Shown here: in pieces, positions 44,180-53,838 of the stretch
How the letters are laid out: each line of letters opens with the position of its first letter
Numbering within the stretch: the first letter of the stretch is position 1
NCBI RefSeq assembly: GCF_003633685.1
Contig: NZ_RBKT01000001.1
Coordinates: 6,882,001 to 6,946,000 of the forward strand
DNA from: Micromonospora pisi
GTDB taxonomy: Bacteria; Actinomycetota; Actinomycetes; Mycobacteriales; Micromonosporaceae
Length of the DNA stretch: 64,000 bases
Direction: 5' to 3'
Made by a program: the position numbers and the translations under genes
The notes under the pieces: generated by a model
Told to the model about the DNA's origin: nothing
Seen by the model: the letters and a program-made list of their open reading frames with translations, nothing else
The model's database searches: none

Positions 44180-45001
44180 GTGATCCTGCTCGTCGTCGGT
44201 GCCAGCGGTCATCTCGGTGGTGAAGTGTGCCGCCGGGCGGTGACCGCTGGCACCCGGGTCGTCGGCACCTACCACCGGGCGCCGGCCGAGGTCGACGGCG
44301 TCGACTGGCAGCCGTTGGACGCACGCGATCCGGCGGCGGTGGACGCCCTGGTGCGACGGACACGTCCGGACGCGGTGGTGAACACCGCCTACGTCTACGG
44401 GGACTGGGCGCTCTGCGCGGACGGGGCCGGTTACCTGGCCCGGTCGGCCGTGGCGGTCGGCGCTCGGCTGGTGCACCTCTCCAGCGACGCGCTGCACGCC
44501 GGTCGGCCGCAGCCGTACGGCGACGACGAGGCGCCCACCCCGGTGTACCCGTACGGCGCGGCGAAGGCGGCGGCCGAGACCGCCGTACGCCTGATCGCCC
44601 CGGCGGCGGCGCTGGTGCGTACGTCGCTGATCGTCGGGGACGAGCGGAGCAGGCAGATCCAACTCTGCCTCGACGCACTCGACCCGAACTCGGGTGTACG
44701 TCTGTTCAGCGACGAGATCCGCTGCCCGGTCGACGTGACCGACCTGGCGTCGGCGGTGCTGGAACTGGTCGACTCGGACCACGCCGGTCTGCTCAACGTC
44801 GCGGGCCCTGATCCGGTGAGCCGGGCGGACCTGGGTCGCCTGGTGGCCCGGCGGTACGGCCTGGACCCGGACCGGCTGACCGAGACCACGATCGCGTCCA
44901 CCGGTCTGACCCGTCCGGCGCAGGTGCGGCTGGACAGCTCCCGCGCCGCCGGCCTGCTGAAGACCCGGCTGCGCGGCGTACGCGAGCTGTTCACCGCCTG
45001 A
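44180..45001 (+). CDS. RmlD-like NAD(P)-dependent reductase
   Basis: A 273-residue extended SDR related to dTDP-4-dehydrorhamnose reductases: glycine-rich VVGASGHLGGEV at the start, VVNTAYVYGDW, HLSSDALHAG, and the YPYGAAKAAAE catalytic Tyr-Lys segment, then a substrate half with RCPVDVTDLASAV. The usual Tyr-x3-Lys is seen as YGAAK. No sugar-pathway genes are nearby, so it may act on another sugar nucleotide or serve a different function. GTG start 20 nt after aspS; probably cotranscribed. Confidence 0.87.
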   Translation: MILLVVGASGHLGGEVCRRAVTAGTRVVGTYHRAPAEVDGVDWQPLDARDPAAVDALVRRTRPDAVVNTAYVYGDWALCADGAGYLARSAVAVGARLVHLSSDALHAGRPQPYGDDEAPTPVYPYGAAKAAAETAVRLIAPAAALVRTSLIVGDERSRQIQLCLDALDPNSGVRLFSDEIRCPVDVTDLASAVLELVDSDHAGLLNVAGPDPVSRADLGRLVARRYGLDPDRLTETTIASTGLTRPAQVRLDSSRAAGLLKTRLRGVRELFTA

Positions 45002-45044
45002 CGGCGCACTCTCTCCTCCCGGCCACCTTTCTCGCTGACGCACA

Positions 45045-45094
45045 GATCCTGTGCACAACTATTGTGCATAGGATCTGTGCACAGTTATTGTGCA
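45045..45094. promoter_or_regulatory. double ArsR-type operator
   Basis: A long near-perfect palindrome: GATCCT-n-TGCACAA-CTA-TTGTGCA-n-AGGATC (45045-45075), immediately followed by TGCACA-n5-TGTGCA-like arms (45078-45094). The site ends 4 bp before the GTG of the ArsR gene, so binding would shut its own synthesis and that of the coupled MFS pump. Confidence 0.78.
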
Positions 45095-45097
45095 TCC

Positions 45098-45694
45098 GTG
45101 GAGCGAGAACAACCGGGCGTGACGCCCGATCCCCGTGTCGTCAAACTGGACAGCCGGCAGATCCGCACCCTCGCGCACCCGCTGCGGTCGCGGCTGCTCG
45201 GCGCGTTGCGGATCGGTGGCCCGGCAACCGCGACCGCCCTGGCCCAGACGCTCGACACGAACACCGGGGCCACCAGCTACCACCTGCGTCAGCTCGCCGA
45301 GGTCGGTCTCGTCGCCGAGGACCCGGAGCGGGGCACCGGTCGGCAGCGCTGGTGGCGGGCGGTGCACGAGGTCAGCCAGTGGCAGTCCACCGACTTCGAC
45401 GGCGACCCCGACGCCAGCGCCGCCTCGGACTGGATCCAGCGCGACCAACTCCGGCTCTTCGCCGAGCAGGCCGAACGGTGGATCTCGGCCCAGCACGACT
45501 ACCCGGCCGCGTGGCGCGGCGCGGCCGGGTTCAACGACGCGGTCGTGACCCTGCCACCGGACCGCCTCCGTCAGCTCACCGAGGAGATCTGGCAGCTGGT
45601 CAAGCGTTACCGGGGCGAGTCTGTGCCGGACGACCCCGGCGCCGAGCAGGTGCTGATCTACCTGACCGCCTTCCCGTGGATGGGAGAGTCCTGA
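45098..45694 (+). CDS. ArsR-type winged-helix regulator
   Basis: A 198-residue regulator with a winged helix near residues 20-85: RQIRTLAHPLRSRLLGALRIGGPATATALAQTL, the recognition helix NTGATSYHLRQLAEVGLV, and the wing RGTGRQRWWRAV. It is of the HTH_20 type, without cysteine metal sites, so it is not a classic metal sensor. GTG 45098 is taken as it directly follows the operator, perhaps with little or no leader; GTG 45119 is possible. Its stop overlaps the ATG of the MFS gene (TGATG). Confidence 0.91.
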   Translation: MEREQPGVTPDPRVVKLDSRQIRTLAHPLRSRLLGALRIGGPATATALAQTLDTNTGATSYHLRQLAEVGLVAEDPERGTGRQRWWRAVHEVSQWQSTDFDGDPDASAASDWIQRDQLRLFAEQAERWISAQHDYPAAWRGAAGFNDAVVTLPPDRLRQLTEEIWQLVKRYRGESVPDDPGAEQVLIYLTAFPWMGES

Positions 45695-47049
45695 TGCCCA
45701 CGTTGACCGTCCGCCAGGTGCGACTGCGCTATCTGGTCCTGCTCGGCCTGCGCTGGCTCCCGACCGGCCTGCTGATTCCGATCTTCGCCCTGTTGCTGCT
45801 GGAACGGGGCCTCACCCTGCCGCAGGTCGGGCTGGTCACGGCGGCGCAGGGGCTGGTCGTCCTGGTGCTGGAGTTGCCGACCGGCGGCCTGGCGGACGCG
45901 ATCGGCCGCAAACCGGTCCTGATCCTGGCCAGCCTGCTCAGCCTCGCCTCGCTCACCCTGCTCACCTTCGCCGACAGCGTCACCCTGCTCCTGCTCGTCT
46001 TCGTGTTGCAGGGCTTCTTCCGGGCGCTGGACAGCGGCCCCCTCGAATCCTGGTACGTCGACGCGATGCTGGCCGCCGACTCCGACGCCGACCTGGAACG
46101 GGGGCTGGGCGGCGGCGGCGCGGTGGTCGGCGTGGCGATCGGGGCGGGGGCCCTGCTCAGCGGTGGCCTGGTGGCGCTCGGCCCGATCGGTTCGATCAGC
46201 GCGATGACCGTACCGGTGCTGGTCGCCCTCGTGCTCCAGGTCCTTGCCCTGGTCGCCCTGGTCCTGCTCCTGCCGGAGGTCCGCCCGGCACGCGGCGTCA
46301 CCGCGCTGCGCGACTCACTGCGCGGGGTGCCGGTCGCGATCGGCGGCGCGTTCGGGCTGCTGCGCCGGTCCCGGATCCTGCTCGCCCTGGTCGCGGTCGA
46401 ACTCTTCTGGGGCTTCGGCATGACCACCTTCGAGACCCTGCTGCCGGTACGCCTCTCCGAGGTGATCGGCGACCCGGATCGGGCGGCGGCGCTGCTCGGC
46501 CCCGCCGGCTCGGTCGCCTGGCTCGCCTCCGCTGGGGGCGCGGCGCTCGCCCCGGTGGTCGCCCGGCGGCTCGGGGTCGCCCCCACCGCCGCGCTGCTAC
46601 GGATCCTCCAGGGCGCGACGGTGGTCGGAATGGGGCTGCTGGCCGGGCCGATCGGGGTGATCGCCGCGTACCTCGCCTGCTACCTGGTGCACGGTGCCTC
46701 GAACCCGCTGCACATGGGGCTGCTGCACCGGCAGGTCGACGGTCCGTACCGGACCAGCGTGCTCTCGCTGAACTCGATGGTCGCCCAGCCCGCCGGGGCG
46801 CTCGGCGGGGTGGTGCTGACCGGGGTGGCCGGCGCCACCTCGGTCAGCACGGCGATGCTGGTCGGTGCGGTCGTGCTGGCCATCGCCGCACCGCTCTACC
46901 TGCCCGCGTGGCGGGCCGGCCGGCGGCCGGTGGCGGTGTCGGATGCCGGGGCAGCGGGTCAGGCGCTGGTGCCCGCGCCGAGAAGCGCCGAGGGAGCCAA
47001 CGCCACCGAGGTACGCGGCATCGAACCGGCGAACCCCAGTCGCTCGTAG
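45694..47049 (+). CDS. MFS transporter
   Basis: A 451-residue, 12-helix transporter: LLGLRWLPTGLLIPIFALLL in helix 1, the loop 2-3 motif GGLADAIGRKPVLILASL, FFRALDSGPLESWYVDAM in helix 4, and a second half with FWGFGMTTFETLLPVRL. Close in pattern to MFS exporters of unknown substrate paired with ArsR-type repressors. Its last 30 codons (46959-47049) overlap tail to tail with the GNAT gene; this part is polar and outside the last helix, so probably a later extension. Confidence 0.91.
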   Translation: MPTLTVRQVRLRYLVLLGLRWLPTGLLIPIFALLLLERGLTLPQVGLVTAAQGLVVLVLELPTGGLADAIGRKPVLILASLLSLASLTLLTFADSVTLLLLVFVLQGFFRALDSGPLESWYVDAMLAADSDADLERGLGGGGAVVGVAIGAGALLSGGLVALGPIGSISAMTVPVLVALVLQVLALVALVLLLPEVRPARGVTALRDSLRGVPVAIGGAFGLLRRSRILLALVAVELFWGFGMTTFETLLPVRLSEVIGDPDRAAALLGPAGSVAWLASAGGAALAPVVARRLGVAPTAALLRILQGATVVGMGLLAGPIGVIAAYLACYLVHGASNPLHMGLLHRQVDGPYRTSVLSLNSMVAQPAGALGGVVLTGVAGATSVSTAMLVGAVVLAIAAPLYLPAWRAGRRPVAVSDAGAAGQALVPAPRSAEGANATEVRGIEPANPSRS

Positions 47050-47732
47050 AGCCGGATCGCGCCGAGATTCTCCGTCAGTACGCCGAGGGTCACCTCCTCG
47101 GTCTCGTCCAGCAGGGCACGGGTCATCGCGGCGGTGAGCGCGGCGCCCAGCCCCTGTCCCCGGACGTCGACCGCGACCGTGATCCCGGCCAGGAAGCCGG
47201 TGCCGCCCCGGCTCCGGTCGGCCCCGGCCGCCACCACCCGGTCACCCGACCGGATGCCGTACCAGGCGCGGACCCGGGGGTCACCCGGACGGGTGGTGCT
47301 GGTCGGGAAGGAGCTGTCGACGAGGTCGGTGATCGCGTCGTGGTCGGCCTCGGTGAGGCGTTCCACCCGTGGCTCGGCGGGTTGGACCGGTGGCGGGGTG
47401 ACCGTCCAGCGGAAGTCCCAGTCGTCGCGGTGCGTCACCTTCAGGTACGTCTCCAGCACCCCGGCGTCGAGCCGGGGCAGGTGTAGCCAGCGCAGGTCGC
47501 CGAGGGCTCCGACGGAGAGCAGGTCGGCGGCGAGTCCGACGACCTGCTCGGCGTCGCCGCTCGCGTACCCGGTGGGTCCGTGCGGGCCGGGTCCGGTCCA
47601 GATCGTGGCGTCGTCGAGCAGGTAGCCGCTCAGCTCGTTGTCCCGCCCCGCGTACAACCGCGCGTACGGGTGGTCGCCGGCGGCGGCCAGGATCGCCGCC
47701 CGCCCCCTGACCAGGGTCGCTCTCGTGATCAT
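46959..47732 (-). CDS. GNAT-family N-acetyltransferase
   Basis: A 257-residue acetyltransferase. The N-terminal half is a separate domain (ARLYAGRDNELSGYLLDD, LRWLHLPRLD); the C-terminal GNAT core has the acetyl-CoA site VAVDVRGQGLGAALTAAM (Q/RxxGxG/A) and the final NLGAIRLYERLGF motif. The acceptor is unknown. ATG 47732 is chosen; the extra upstream frame is not GNAT-like. Its 3' end overlaps the MFS gene by 91 bp in antisense. Confidence 0.88.
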   Translation of the reverse strand: MITRATLVRGRAAILAAAGDHPYARLYAGRDNELSGYLLDDATIWTGPGPHGPTGYASGDAEQVVGLAADLLSVGALGDLRWLHLPRLDAGVLETYLKVTHRDDWDFRWTVTPPPVQPAEPRVERLTEADHDAITDLVDSSFPTSTTRPGDPRVRAWYGIRSGDRVVAAGADRSRGGTGFLAGITVAVDVRGQGLGAALTAAMTRALLDETEEVTLGVLTENLGAIRLYERLGFAGSMPRTSVALAPSALLGAGTSA

Positions 47733-47838
47733 GAAGGCAACTCTAGCCCTGCCGGCCCGGGTTCCACGATGGAGATTGACGCGCGCCACGACGGGGTATT
47801 GCCAGGTCGACCCACCCCCACCCCCTCGGAGGACCGAC

Positions 47839-48045
47839 ATGTTCGCCTACATCGCCGCCGGCGTGTTCGGCTTTGCGCTCCTGCTCGACCTCTTCGATAG
47901 TGATCTTGGTGCGCCGGACCTGTTCAACTGGAACACGCTGCTGCTGATCGGCCTGCTCTGCCTCTCCCTCTACCTGGCCGGTGTCGGGCGGGCGCCGGGC
48001 GGTGGCGGCGGACGCTGGCGCGGTCGGCGGCCCGGCCGGGGCTGA
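47839..48045 (+). CDS. small two-helix membrane protein
   Basis: A 68-residue protein: MFAYIAAGVFGFALLLDLF forms one span and NTLLLIGLLCLSLYLAGV the second, joined by an acidic loop, with a Gly/Arg-rich basic tail. The ATG follows CGGAGGA. No family is recognised. It lies between the GNAT gene and rarA and appears to have its own start region. Confidence 0.68.
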   Translation: MFAYIAAGVFGFALLLDLFDSDLGAPDLFNWNTLLLIGLLCLSLYLAGVGRAPGGGGGRWRGRRPGRG

Positions 48046-48120
48046 GCCGTCGACCGACGCGAACCGGCCCGGGATCGGCGCATTTCGAGCGTCCGGGGCC
48101 GGGCCGGTAATGTCTTCGTG

Positions 48121-49680
48121 ATGGAGCCCGACGGTCTGTTCTCCCTCACCGGTGACGGTGGGGCGCGCTCCGCGTCCATGGAATCGGGCACCGCCGATGG
48201 CTTCACCGTACCCGGCGCCGACGCGCCACTGCCGGTCCGGATGCGCCCGGCGAGCCTCGACGAACTGATCGGCCAGGACCACCTGCTCGCGCCAGGGGCA
48301 CCGCTGCGCCAACTGGTGACCGGGACGACGCCGATGTCGGTGATCCTCTGGGGTCCGCCGGGCAGCGGCAAGACAACCATCGCCCACCTGGTCGCCGGGG
48401 CGACCGAACGACGGTTCGTGGCGATGTCGGCGCTTTCCGCCGGGGTCAAGGACGTCCGGGCGGTGATCGAGACCGCTCGGCGGGAGCGGCGCAGCGGTGG
48501 TCGGCCGACCGTGCTCTTCATCGACGAGGTGCACCGGTTCAGCAAGACCCAGCAGGACTCGCTGCTCGCCGCGGTCGAGGACCGGACGGTGACACTGCTC
48601 GCGGCGACCACCGAGAACCCGTACTTCTCGGTCATTTCGCCACTGCTCTCGCGCTGCGTACTGCTCACCCTGCAACCCCTCGACGACACGGCCGTACGCC
48701 AACTGCTGCGCCGGGCGATGACCGACGAGCGCGGGCTGGGCGGGGCACTCACCCTCGCACCGGACGCCGAGGACCATCTCGTACGCCTCGCCGGCGGCGA
48801 CGTACGCAAGGCGCTGACCGCGCTGGAAGCGGCCGCCGGTTCAGCCTCCGCCCTCGGCGGCACCGAGATCGACCTGGCCACCGCCGAGCAGGCGGTCGAC
48901 GTGGCGGCGGTCCGCTACGACCGGGACGGCGACGCCCACTACGACGTGACCAGTGCCTTCATCAAGAGCATGCGGGGCTCGGACGTCGACGCCGCGCTGC
49001 ACTGGCTGGCCCGGATGCTGGTGGCCGGTGAGGACGCCCGGTTCATCGCCCGGCGGATCGTCATCTTCGCCAGCGAGGACATCGGCATGGCCGACCCGAC
49101 CGCGTTGAGCGTGGCCACCGCCGCCGCGCACGCCGTCGAGTACGTCGGCCTGCCCGAGGTACAGCTCAACCTGGCCCAGGCGGTCATCCACATGGCGACC
49201 GCACCGAAGTCCAATTCGGTCACCACGGCGATCGGCGCCGCCAGCGGGGACGTCCGGGCCGGACGCGGCGGCTCGGTGCCCCGGGCGCTGCGCGACGCCC
49301 ACTACCCGGGCTCGCGCGGCCTCGGACACGGCACCGGCTACCGCTACCCGCACGACGACCAGCGCGGCGTCGTCACCCAGCAGTACGCCCCGGACGACCT
49401 GGTCGGGGTCGACTACTACCGACCCACCGGGCACGGCGCGGAGCGCGCGGTCGCCACCCGCCTCCCGTTGCTGCGCGGCATCGTCCGGGGTACACCCGCC
49501 CCGCCCGCCGCGAAGAACGGCCCGGCCGCCGGCAGCACCACGAACACGACCACCAGCGCGGGCGCCGGCACGAACCTGGCCGCCAGCGCGAGCACGAGCA
49601 CGGCCACCAGCACCGGCACCGGGCGGGACCGGGCGGCGGACGACGACGGCAGAGTGCCTGCCGGAGAGGATCACCAGTGA
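48121..49680 (+). CDS. rarA: replication-associated recombination protein RarA/MgsA
   Basis: A 519-residue AAA+ clamp-loader-like ATPase acting at stalled replication forks. Walker [14 protein letters not shown] near residue 78, Walker [10 protein letters not shown], sensor [10 protein letters not shown], the arginine-finger region [13 protein letters not shown], and the C-terminal tetramerisation part with [19 protein letters not shown] and EDIGMADP. After [10 protein letters not shown] a Pro/Ala/Thr-rich tail of about 60 residues follows. ATG 48121 is used; GTG 48118 adds one residue. The stop overlaps the next gene by GTGA. Confidence 0.95.
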   Translation: MEPDGLFSLTGDGGARSASMESGTADGFTVPGADAPLPVRMRPASLDELIGQDHLLAPGAPLRQLVTGTTPMSVILWGPPGSGKTTIAHLVAGATERRFVAMSALSAGVKDVRAVIETARRERRSGGRPTVLFIDEVHRFSKTQQDSLLAAVEDRTVTLLAATTENPYFSVISPLLSRCVLLTLQPLDDTAVRQLLRRAMTDERGLGGALTLAPDAEDHLVRLAGGDVRKALTALEAAAGSASALGGTEIDLATAEQAVDVAAVRYDRDGDAHYDVTSAFIKSMRGSDVDAALHWLARMLVAGEDARFIARRIVIFASEDIGMADPTALSVATAAAHAVEYVGLPEVQLNLAQAVIHMATAPKSNSVTTAIGAASGDVRAGRGGSVPRALRDAHYPGSRGLGHGTGYRYPHDDQRGVVTQQYAPDDLVGVDYYRPTGHGAERAVATRLPLLRGIVRGTPAPPAAKNGPAAGSTTNTTTSAGAGTNLAASASTSTATSTGTGRDRAADDDGRVPAGEDHQ

Positions 49681-52600
49681 AATCGCGCGGTTCCGACCTG
49701 CCCGAGGACGGCACTGAGGAGCAACGGGAACCTCGATCCCCACGACGTCGCTGGGGCCGGGGCAAGTCCGAGAGCGTGCCCGAGGAGCCGGAGGTCAGCG
49801 GCGAGGAGCTCGGCTGGATCGCCGACCTCCGTACGGCCAAGCAGCAGCAGACCGACCTGGGACCGGGAGGTGCCGAGGCCGGTCCGGCCGGTCCGGCACC
49901 CGGTGGCCGCGACGCGGGTCGGGGCGGCCGTGGTCTCGGCCCGGCCGGCGGTGTTGGCCCGGCCGACGGCGTTGATCCCGCTGCCGCCGACGCCGCACCA
50001 CCGGTACGACGTGCCGCCGTGGTGCCGCCGGTCGGACACCCGCTGACCGGCACCGCGTCCGTACGCGCCGAACGCCCGGTGGCGGGTACGCCCGTACCGC
50101 CCGAGGCCCGGCAACCGGAGGAACATGATCCGGCCGGGCCGTCCCGACGGTCACGGCCGACGGAGCCCGATGGCGCCGCCCCGATAGGCGAGCGACCGGG
50201 CCGACGCGCCGCCTCGCCAGCCGAACCGCCGGCGACCGCCGCCGGATGGGTCCCGCCGCCGTTCGACCGGCAACCGCCGGACCAGCGGCAAGCGCCGCCG
50301 CCCGGCCGACACGGGGAGAGTCGGCCGGGAGAGCCCGACGGCTTCCGCCGGCCGGACCTGCCCGTTGACCCTGGTCAGGCGGGACGCCACACCGGACCGC
50401 CAGCGCCGCCGGAGGGGCGCGAGCCACAGCCGAGGCACGGTGCGGCGCCGGTGGACGCGTCCCGGCGGCCGGTCGATCCGCGTACCGAGGAGCCGCCCAC
50501 CGGACGGCGCAGCGCGGTCGCGACGCCACCGGTTCCGGGCGGCCCCGCCATCGGACGACCCGGCCAACCGGCCGTCGACCCGACCGGACCGGCACCCGAC
50601 GGCAGGTACGGCCCGTCCCGGGACGACACCGATGCCCGTGGGCGCCGGAGCGCTGACCCGGACGAGCCTCGCGGACACCGGAGCGTCGATTCGGACGAGC
50701 CGCGTGGGCGCAGGAGTGCGGAGGCGCGCGGACGCAGGGCCGCCGACGCGACGGATCCGCGTGGTCGGGGCATGCCGGAACCCACGGACCCGCGTGGTCG
50801 GGGCATGCCGGAACCCACGGACCCGCGTGGTCGGAGTGTTCCGGAGCCCACCGATCCACGCGGTCGGGCGATCGTCGACCCGACCGATCCCCGGGCGCCG
50901 ATCGTGGGCGAGCAGAACGACCCGAGGGTGCCCCGGTCCGGCAACGCGCCGTCACTGCCCCCGACCGGGGCTTCCGGTGCGGCAGCGGTCCGTCCGCCGG
51001 ACGCGTCGGAGCAGGCGGCGGGTGGCAACCGTCCGGCCCGCCCCGCCGACTGGATCCGGCGGCCCACCCGTGGCGAACAGACCGTACGTCCGGCCGGTGC
51101 CCCGGGCGGCGCCGCGCGTGTGCCCGGTGGCCCGGGAGTTGCTCCCACCGGCCCGGAACCACGACCACGCCGCTCCGCCCCGGCCGACGCGCCGCCGGTC
51201 GGCGGCCGACCCCAGCCCGGTCCGCCCGGCCCCGGTTATCCGCCGGGTCACCCGGCCGGGCCGTCCGGTCCCGGACCTGACCGGGACCGGGGTGAGGGCC
51301 CTGGCGACCCGCGTGGTGCCGGCCGGGTGGCACCTCCCGGCGGACCGGGTGCGGCTGTTCCGCTACCGGGGTCCGCGGGTCCGCGTGGCGCCGCCGCCGT
51401 GCCGCCGGTCGCCGAACCGACGGACCGGGGTGGACGCGCGGCAGCCCGCGCGGTGCCGCCGGTTGCCCCGCCGACCGCTCCGGGAGCAGCGCAGACGCGG
51501 CCAACGGGCTCCGGTCCACGGCCGCCCGCCGGTGGCATGCCCGTGGGTGGCATGCCCACCGGTCCGATGCCGCCCACCGGTGGAACGCCCGCCGGTGGAA
51601 TGCCTGCCGGTCCGATGCCGCCGGCCGGTCCGCCGAAGCGTGACCCGGGTGCCACACCGGCGGGCCGAGGCGCCGCCTCCGTGCCGGTCGCCGGATCGGC
51701 GTCGGTCGCCGCACCGAACACGGTTGGCGGACCGAATCCGGTTGGTGGACCGAATCCGGTTGGTGGACCGAACATCGGGGGCGGACCGAATCCGCTTGGT
51801 GGACCGAACACCGGGGGCGGACCGAATCCGGCTGGCGGGCCGAACATGCCCGGCGGGCCGCGCCCGGCGGGGCCGGACCCGGCAGGTCCGCGTCCGATGG
51901 GCGGGCCGAACCAGCCGGGTCAACAGCGGATGGGCGGGCCGAACCAGCCGGGCCCGCGTCCGATGACCGCGCCGAACCAGCTGATTCCACCCCAGACGGG
52001 CGGGCCGAACCAGACCGGTGGACACCCGGTGGGCGGGGCCACCCCGCCGGCCGTGGCCAAGGCGGCGGTCGCCCCGGGGACCGCGGCGGTCGTCCGATCC
52101 GCTGCCGTACCCGGCGGGGGGGCGCTCTCCGACGGCCCGGCCGGCGACGACCACGCGCTCGACGGGCCCGCGACGACCGGGACCGGCGAGATCCGGACGC
52201 CCCGCTCCGAGATCATGCGGCAGATGCGGGAAAAGCGCCGCCTCAAGGTGATCGCACTGGTCCTGGCCACGCTGCTGGTGCTCGGTGCGCTTCCGCTCTA
52301 CTTCGGCATCCGGGCGGCGACCCGCGACCCGGTCTTCAGTGCGCTCGACGCGCTCGCCGTACCGCAGTGGGCCGCGGCGCAGGTCGAGGACGACGTGTAC
52401 GGCAGCCGGTGGTGCCTGATCGAGTGCCGGTTCCGGGAACGGACCGCCGAGTCCGAGCAGGGGGCCGACGAGACGGCGAAGGCGTACCAGGAGGCGCTCA
52501 CCGCTGACGGTTGGAAGAGTTGGCAGGTCAAGCCCTGCCCGGAGCAGCCGGTCGACGGGCACTACACCTGCTGGCGGCGGGACGAGTTGACCCTCGACCT

Positions 52601-52868
52601 CTGGGTTCGCCCACCGACCTGCCAGACCGACCCGCTCGACGCCCGTCCGACCGTGGATCCGCCGGACGGTGAGGAGGAGGCACCCGCCTCTCCCGGTGGG
52701 GAGCCGCCGAAGTGCGAGGGCGCGGTGGTCTCGATCAAGGTACGGAATGCGATTGACGACGATCGGGTCAAGCCCCAGCCGAGTACGGATCCCTCGCTCA
52801 CCGGCGAGGACCCCGATCCGATCATTACCGACGATCCGCTCGCCGACCTGACCGCCCCACCGTCGTGA
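49677..52868 (+). CDS. giant proline/glycine-rich single-pass membrane protein
   Basis: A 1063-residue protein of unknown function. Residues 1-45 are charged ([20 protein letters not shown]), about 46-850 are low-complexity Pro/Gly/Arg sequence with tandem [11 protein letters not shown] and GGPNPV units, a basic MREKRRLK precedes one helix at about 858-880 ([20 protein letters not shown]), and about 180 residues follow outside with six cysteines ([33 protein letters not shown]) likely forming disulfides. Orientation is inferred from the positive residues before the helix. The start overlaps rarA by 4 nt and a DUF948 gene follows, so it sits in a conserved housekeeping run. Composition and G+C-rich third positions support real coding. 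Confidence 0.8.
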   Translation: MKSRGSDLPEDGTEEQREPRSPRRRWGRGKSESVPEEPEVSGEELGWIADLRTAKQQQTDLGPGGAEAGPAGPAPGGRDAGRGGRGLGPAGGVGPADGVDPAAADAAPPVRRAAVVPPVGHPLTGTASVRAERPVAGTPVPPEARQPEEHDPAGPSRRSRPTEPDGAAPIGERPGRRAASPAEPPATAAGWVPPPFDRQPPDQRQAPPPGRHGESRPGEPDGFRRPDLPVDPGQAGRHTGPPAPPEGREPQPRHGAAPVDASRRPVDPRTEEPPTGRRSAVATPPVPGGPAIGRPGQPAVDPTGPAPDGRYGPSRDDTDARGRRSADPDEPRGHRSVDSDEPRGRRSAEARGRRAADATDPRGRGMPEPTDPRGRGMPEPTDPRGRSVPEPTDPRGRAIVDPTDPRAPIVGEQNDPRVPRSGNAPSLPPTGASGAAAVRPPDASEQAAGGNRPARPADWIRRPTRGEQTVRPAGAPGGAARVPGGPGVAPTGPEPRPRRSAPADAPPVGGRPQPGPPGPGYPPGHPAGPSGPGPDRDRGEGPGDPRGAGRVAPPGGPGAAVPLPGSAGPRGAAAVPPVAEPTDRGGRAAARAVPPVAPPTAPGAAQTRPTGSGPRPPAGGMPVGGMPTGPMPPTGGTPAGGMPAGPMPPAGPPKRDPGATPAGRGAASVPVAGSASVAAPNTVGGPNPVGGPNPVGGPNIGGGPNPLGGPNTGGGPNPAGGPNMPGGPRPAGPDPAGPRPMGGPNQPGQQRMGGPNQPGPRPMTAPNQLIPPQTGGPNQTGGHPVGGATPPAVAKAAVAPGTAAVVRSAAVPGGGALSDGPAGDDHALDGPATTGTGEIRTPRSEIMRQMREKRRLKVIALVLATLLVLGALPLYFGIRAATRDPVFSALDALAVPQWAAAQVEDDVYGSRWCLIECRFRERTAESEQGADETAKAYQEALTADGWKSWQVKPCPEQPVDGHYTCWRRDELTLDLWVRPPTCQTDPLDARPTVDPPDGEEEAPASPGGEPPKCEGAVVSIKVRNAIDDDRVKPQPSTDPSLTGEDPDPIITDDPLADLTAPPS
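50751..50915 (+). repeat. 33-bp tandem repeat within the proline-rich gene
   Basis: Five 33-bp units encode [11 protein letters not shown]-like 11-residue repeats; the first two differ by a single base, the next three increasingly. Looser DEPRGRRS units precede them. Recent slippage expansion is likely. Confidence 0.88.
51721..51855 (+). repeat. 18-bp GGPNPV tandem repeat within the proline-rich gene
   Basis: Repeating 18-bp units code for NPVGGP, with variants [18 protein letters not shown] and NPAGGP. The motif continues more loosely (GGPNQPG) to about 52030. The region is likely to vary in length between strains. Confidence 0.85.
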
Positions 52869-53022
52869 GACGGGATTCGTCACGGACGGTAGGGTCTGCC
52901 TGTTGGTACGGAGTGCGGCGTTACGTATCCGGTGCCGCTTTGTTTGCTGCTGGTACGGCGCGTCCGATTGGGCGCGTCTGACGAGACGGTCCGCTAAAAC
53001 GGTTCGGTAGAGGAGAACACGG

Positions 53023-53490
53023 GTGTATTCCCTTGGACAGATCGCCGCGCTCGTCTCTGCGGCGGCGTTCCTGCTACTGGTGGGTGCGCTGGTCGTGCCC
53101 ATCCTGCGACTGCGGCACACGGTCGACGCCGCGACCAGGGCGATCAACGACCTGAACGACCGTACGGCGCCCCTGCTCGGCAACGCGAACGCCACGATCG
53201 AGAACGTGAACGTCGCGTTGACGCAGGTGCACACCTCGCTGGACGGGGTCAACATCCAGCTCGCCAAGATCGACACCATGACCGGCCACGCGCAGAACGT
53301 CACCGCGAACGTCGCCAACCTCGCCACCGTCGTCTCCGCCGCGGCGGCGAACCCACTGGTCAAGGTCGCCGCCTTCGGCTACGGCGTGCGCAAGGCGGCG
53401 GCTGCCCGGCGCAACGCCGAGGAGGACCGCGAGGTACGGGCCACGCTCAAGCAGCAGCGCCGGGCGGCCAAGCGCGGCGAGGGCCGCTGA
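53023..53490 (+). CDS. DUF948 membrane protein
   Basis: A 155-residue protein: one N-terminal helix (IAALVSAAAFLLLVGALVVPIL), then a long amphipathic region (LRHTVDAATRAINDLNDR, NATIENVNVALTQVHTSLD) typical of DUF948, with a basic tail (LKQQRRAAKRGEGR). Members are small membrane-anchored coiled-coil proteins of unknown role, often next to alaS in actinobacteria. GTG start with GGTAGAGGAG upstream, after a 154-bp gap that probably holds a promoter. Confidence 0.88.
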   Translation: MYSLGQIAALVSAAAFLLLVGALVVPILRLRHTVDAATRAINDLNDRTAPLLGNANATIENVNVALTQVHTSLDGVNIQLAKIDTMTGHAQNVTANVANLATVVSAAAANPLVKVAAFGYGVRKAAAARRNAEEDREVRATLKQQRRAAKRGEGR

Positions 53491-53532
53491 CCTGGTTCCG
53501 GTACCGCCGGACCGGGGAGAGAGGATAGGGCC

Positions 53533-53838
53533 ATGAGGCGTTTGCTCTGGCTGGGCATCGGGCTTGCCGTCGGTGCGTTGGTCGTCCGAAAGGTGACCCG
53601 CACCGCCCAGTCGTACACACCGGGTGGCATCGCCACGTCGCTGACGGAGTCGGCCGGTGGCGCGGTCGAATCGTTCCGTAGTTTCATCGACGACGTTCGG
53701 GCCGGAATGGCCGAGCGTGAGCAGCAGATTCACGAGGCGTTCGCCGCGGGCGAGACGTTCGACGACCAATTCGCCGAGCTGCGCGGGGACCCGCGGATCG
53801 GCGATCACGAGATTTTCCCGGAGGATGGCTCCCGATGA
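53533..53838 (+). CDS. small membrane-anchored protein (DUF6167-like)
   Basis: A 101-residue protein with one N-terminal helix ([19 protein letters not shown]) and a helical tail ([25 protein letters not shown]). It resembles the DUF6167 family that accompanies alaS in actinobacteria; the function is unknown. The ATG has GGGGAGAGAGG upstream. Its stop overlaps the alaS ATG (ATGA), so it is cotranslated with alaS. Confidence 0.82.
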   Translation: MRRLLWLGIGLAVGALVVRKVTRTAQSYTPGGIATSLTESAGGAVESFRSFIDDVRAGMAEREQQIHEAFAAGETFDDQFAELRGDPRIGDHEIFPEDGSR

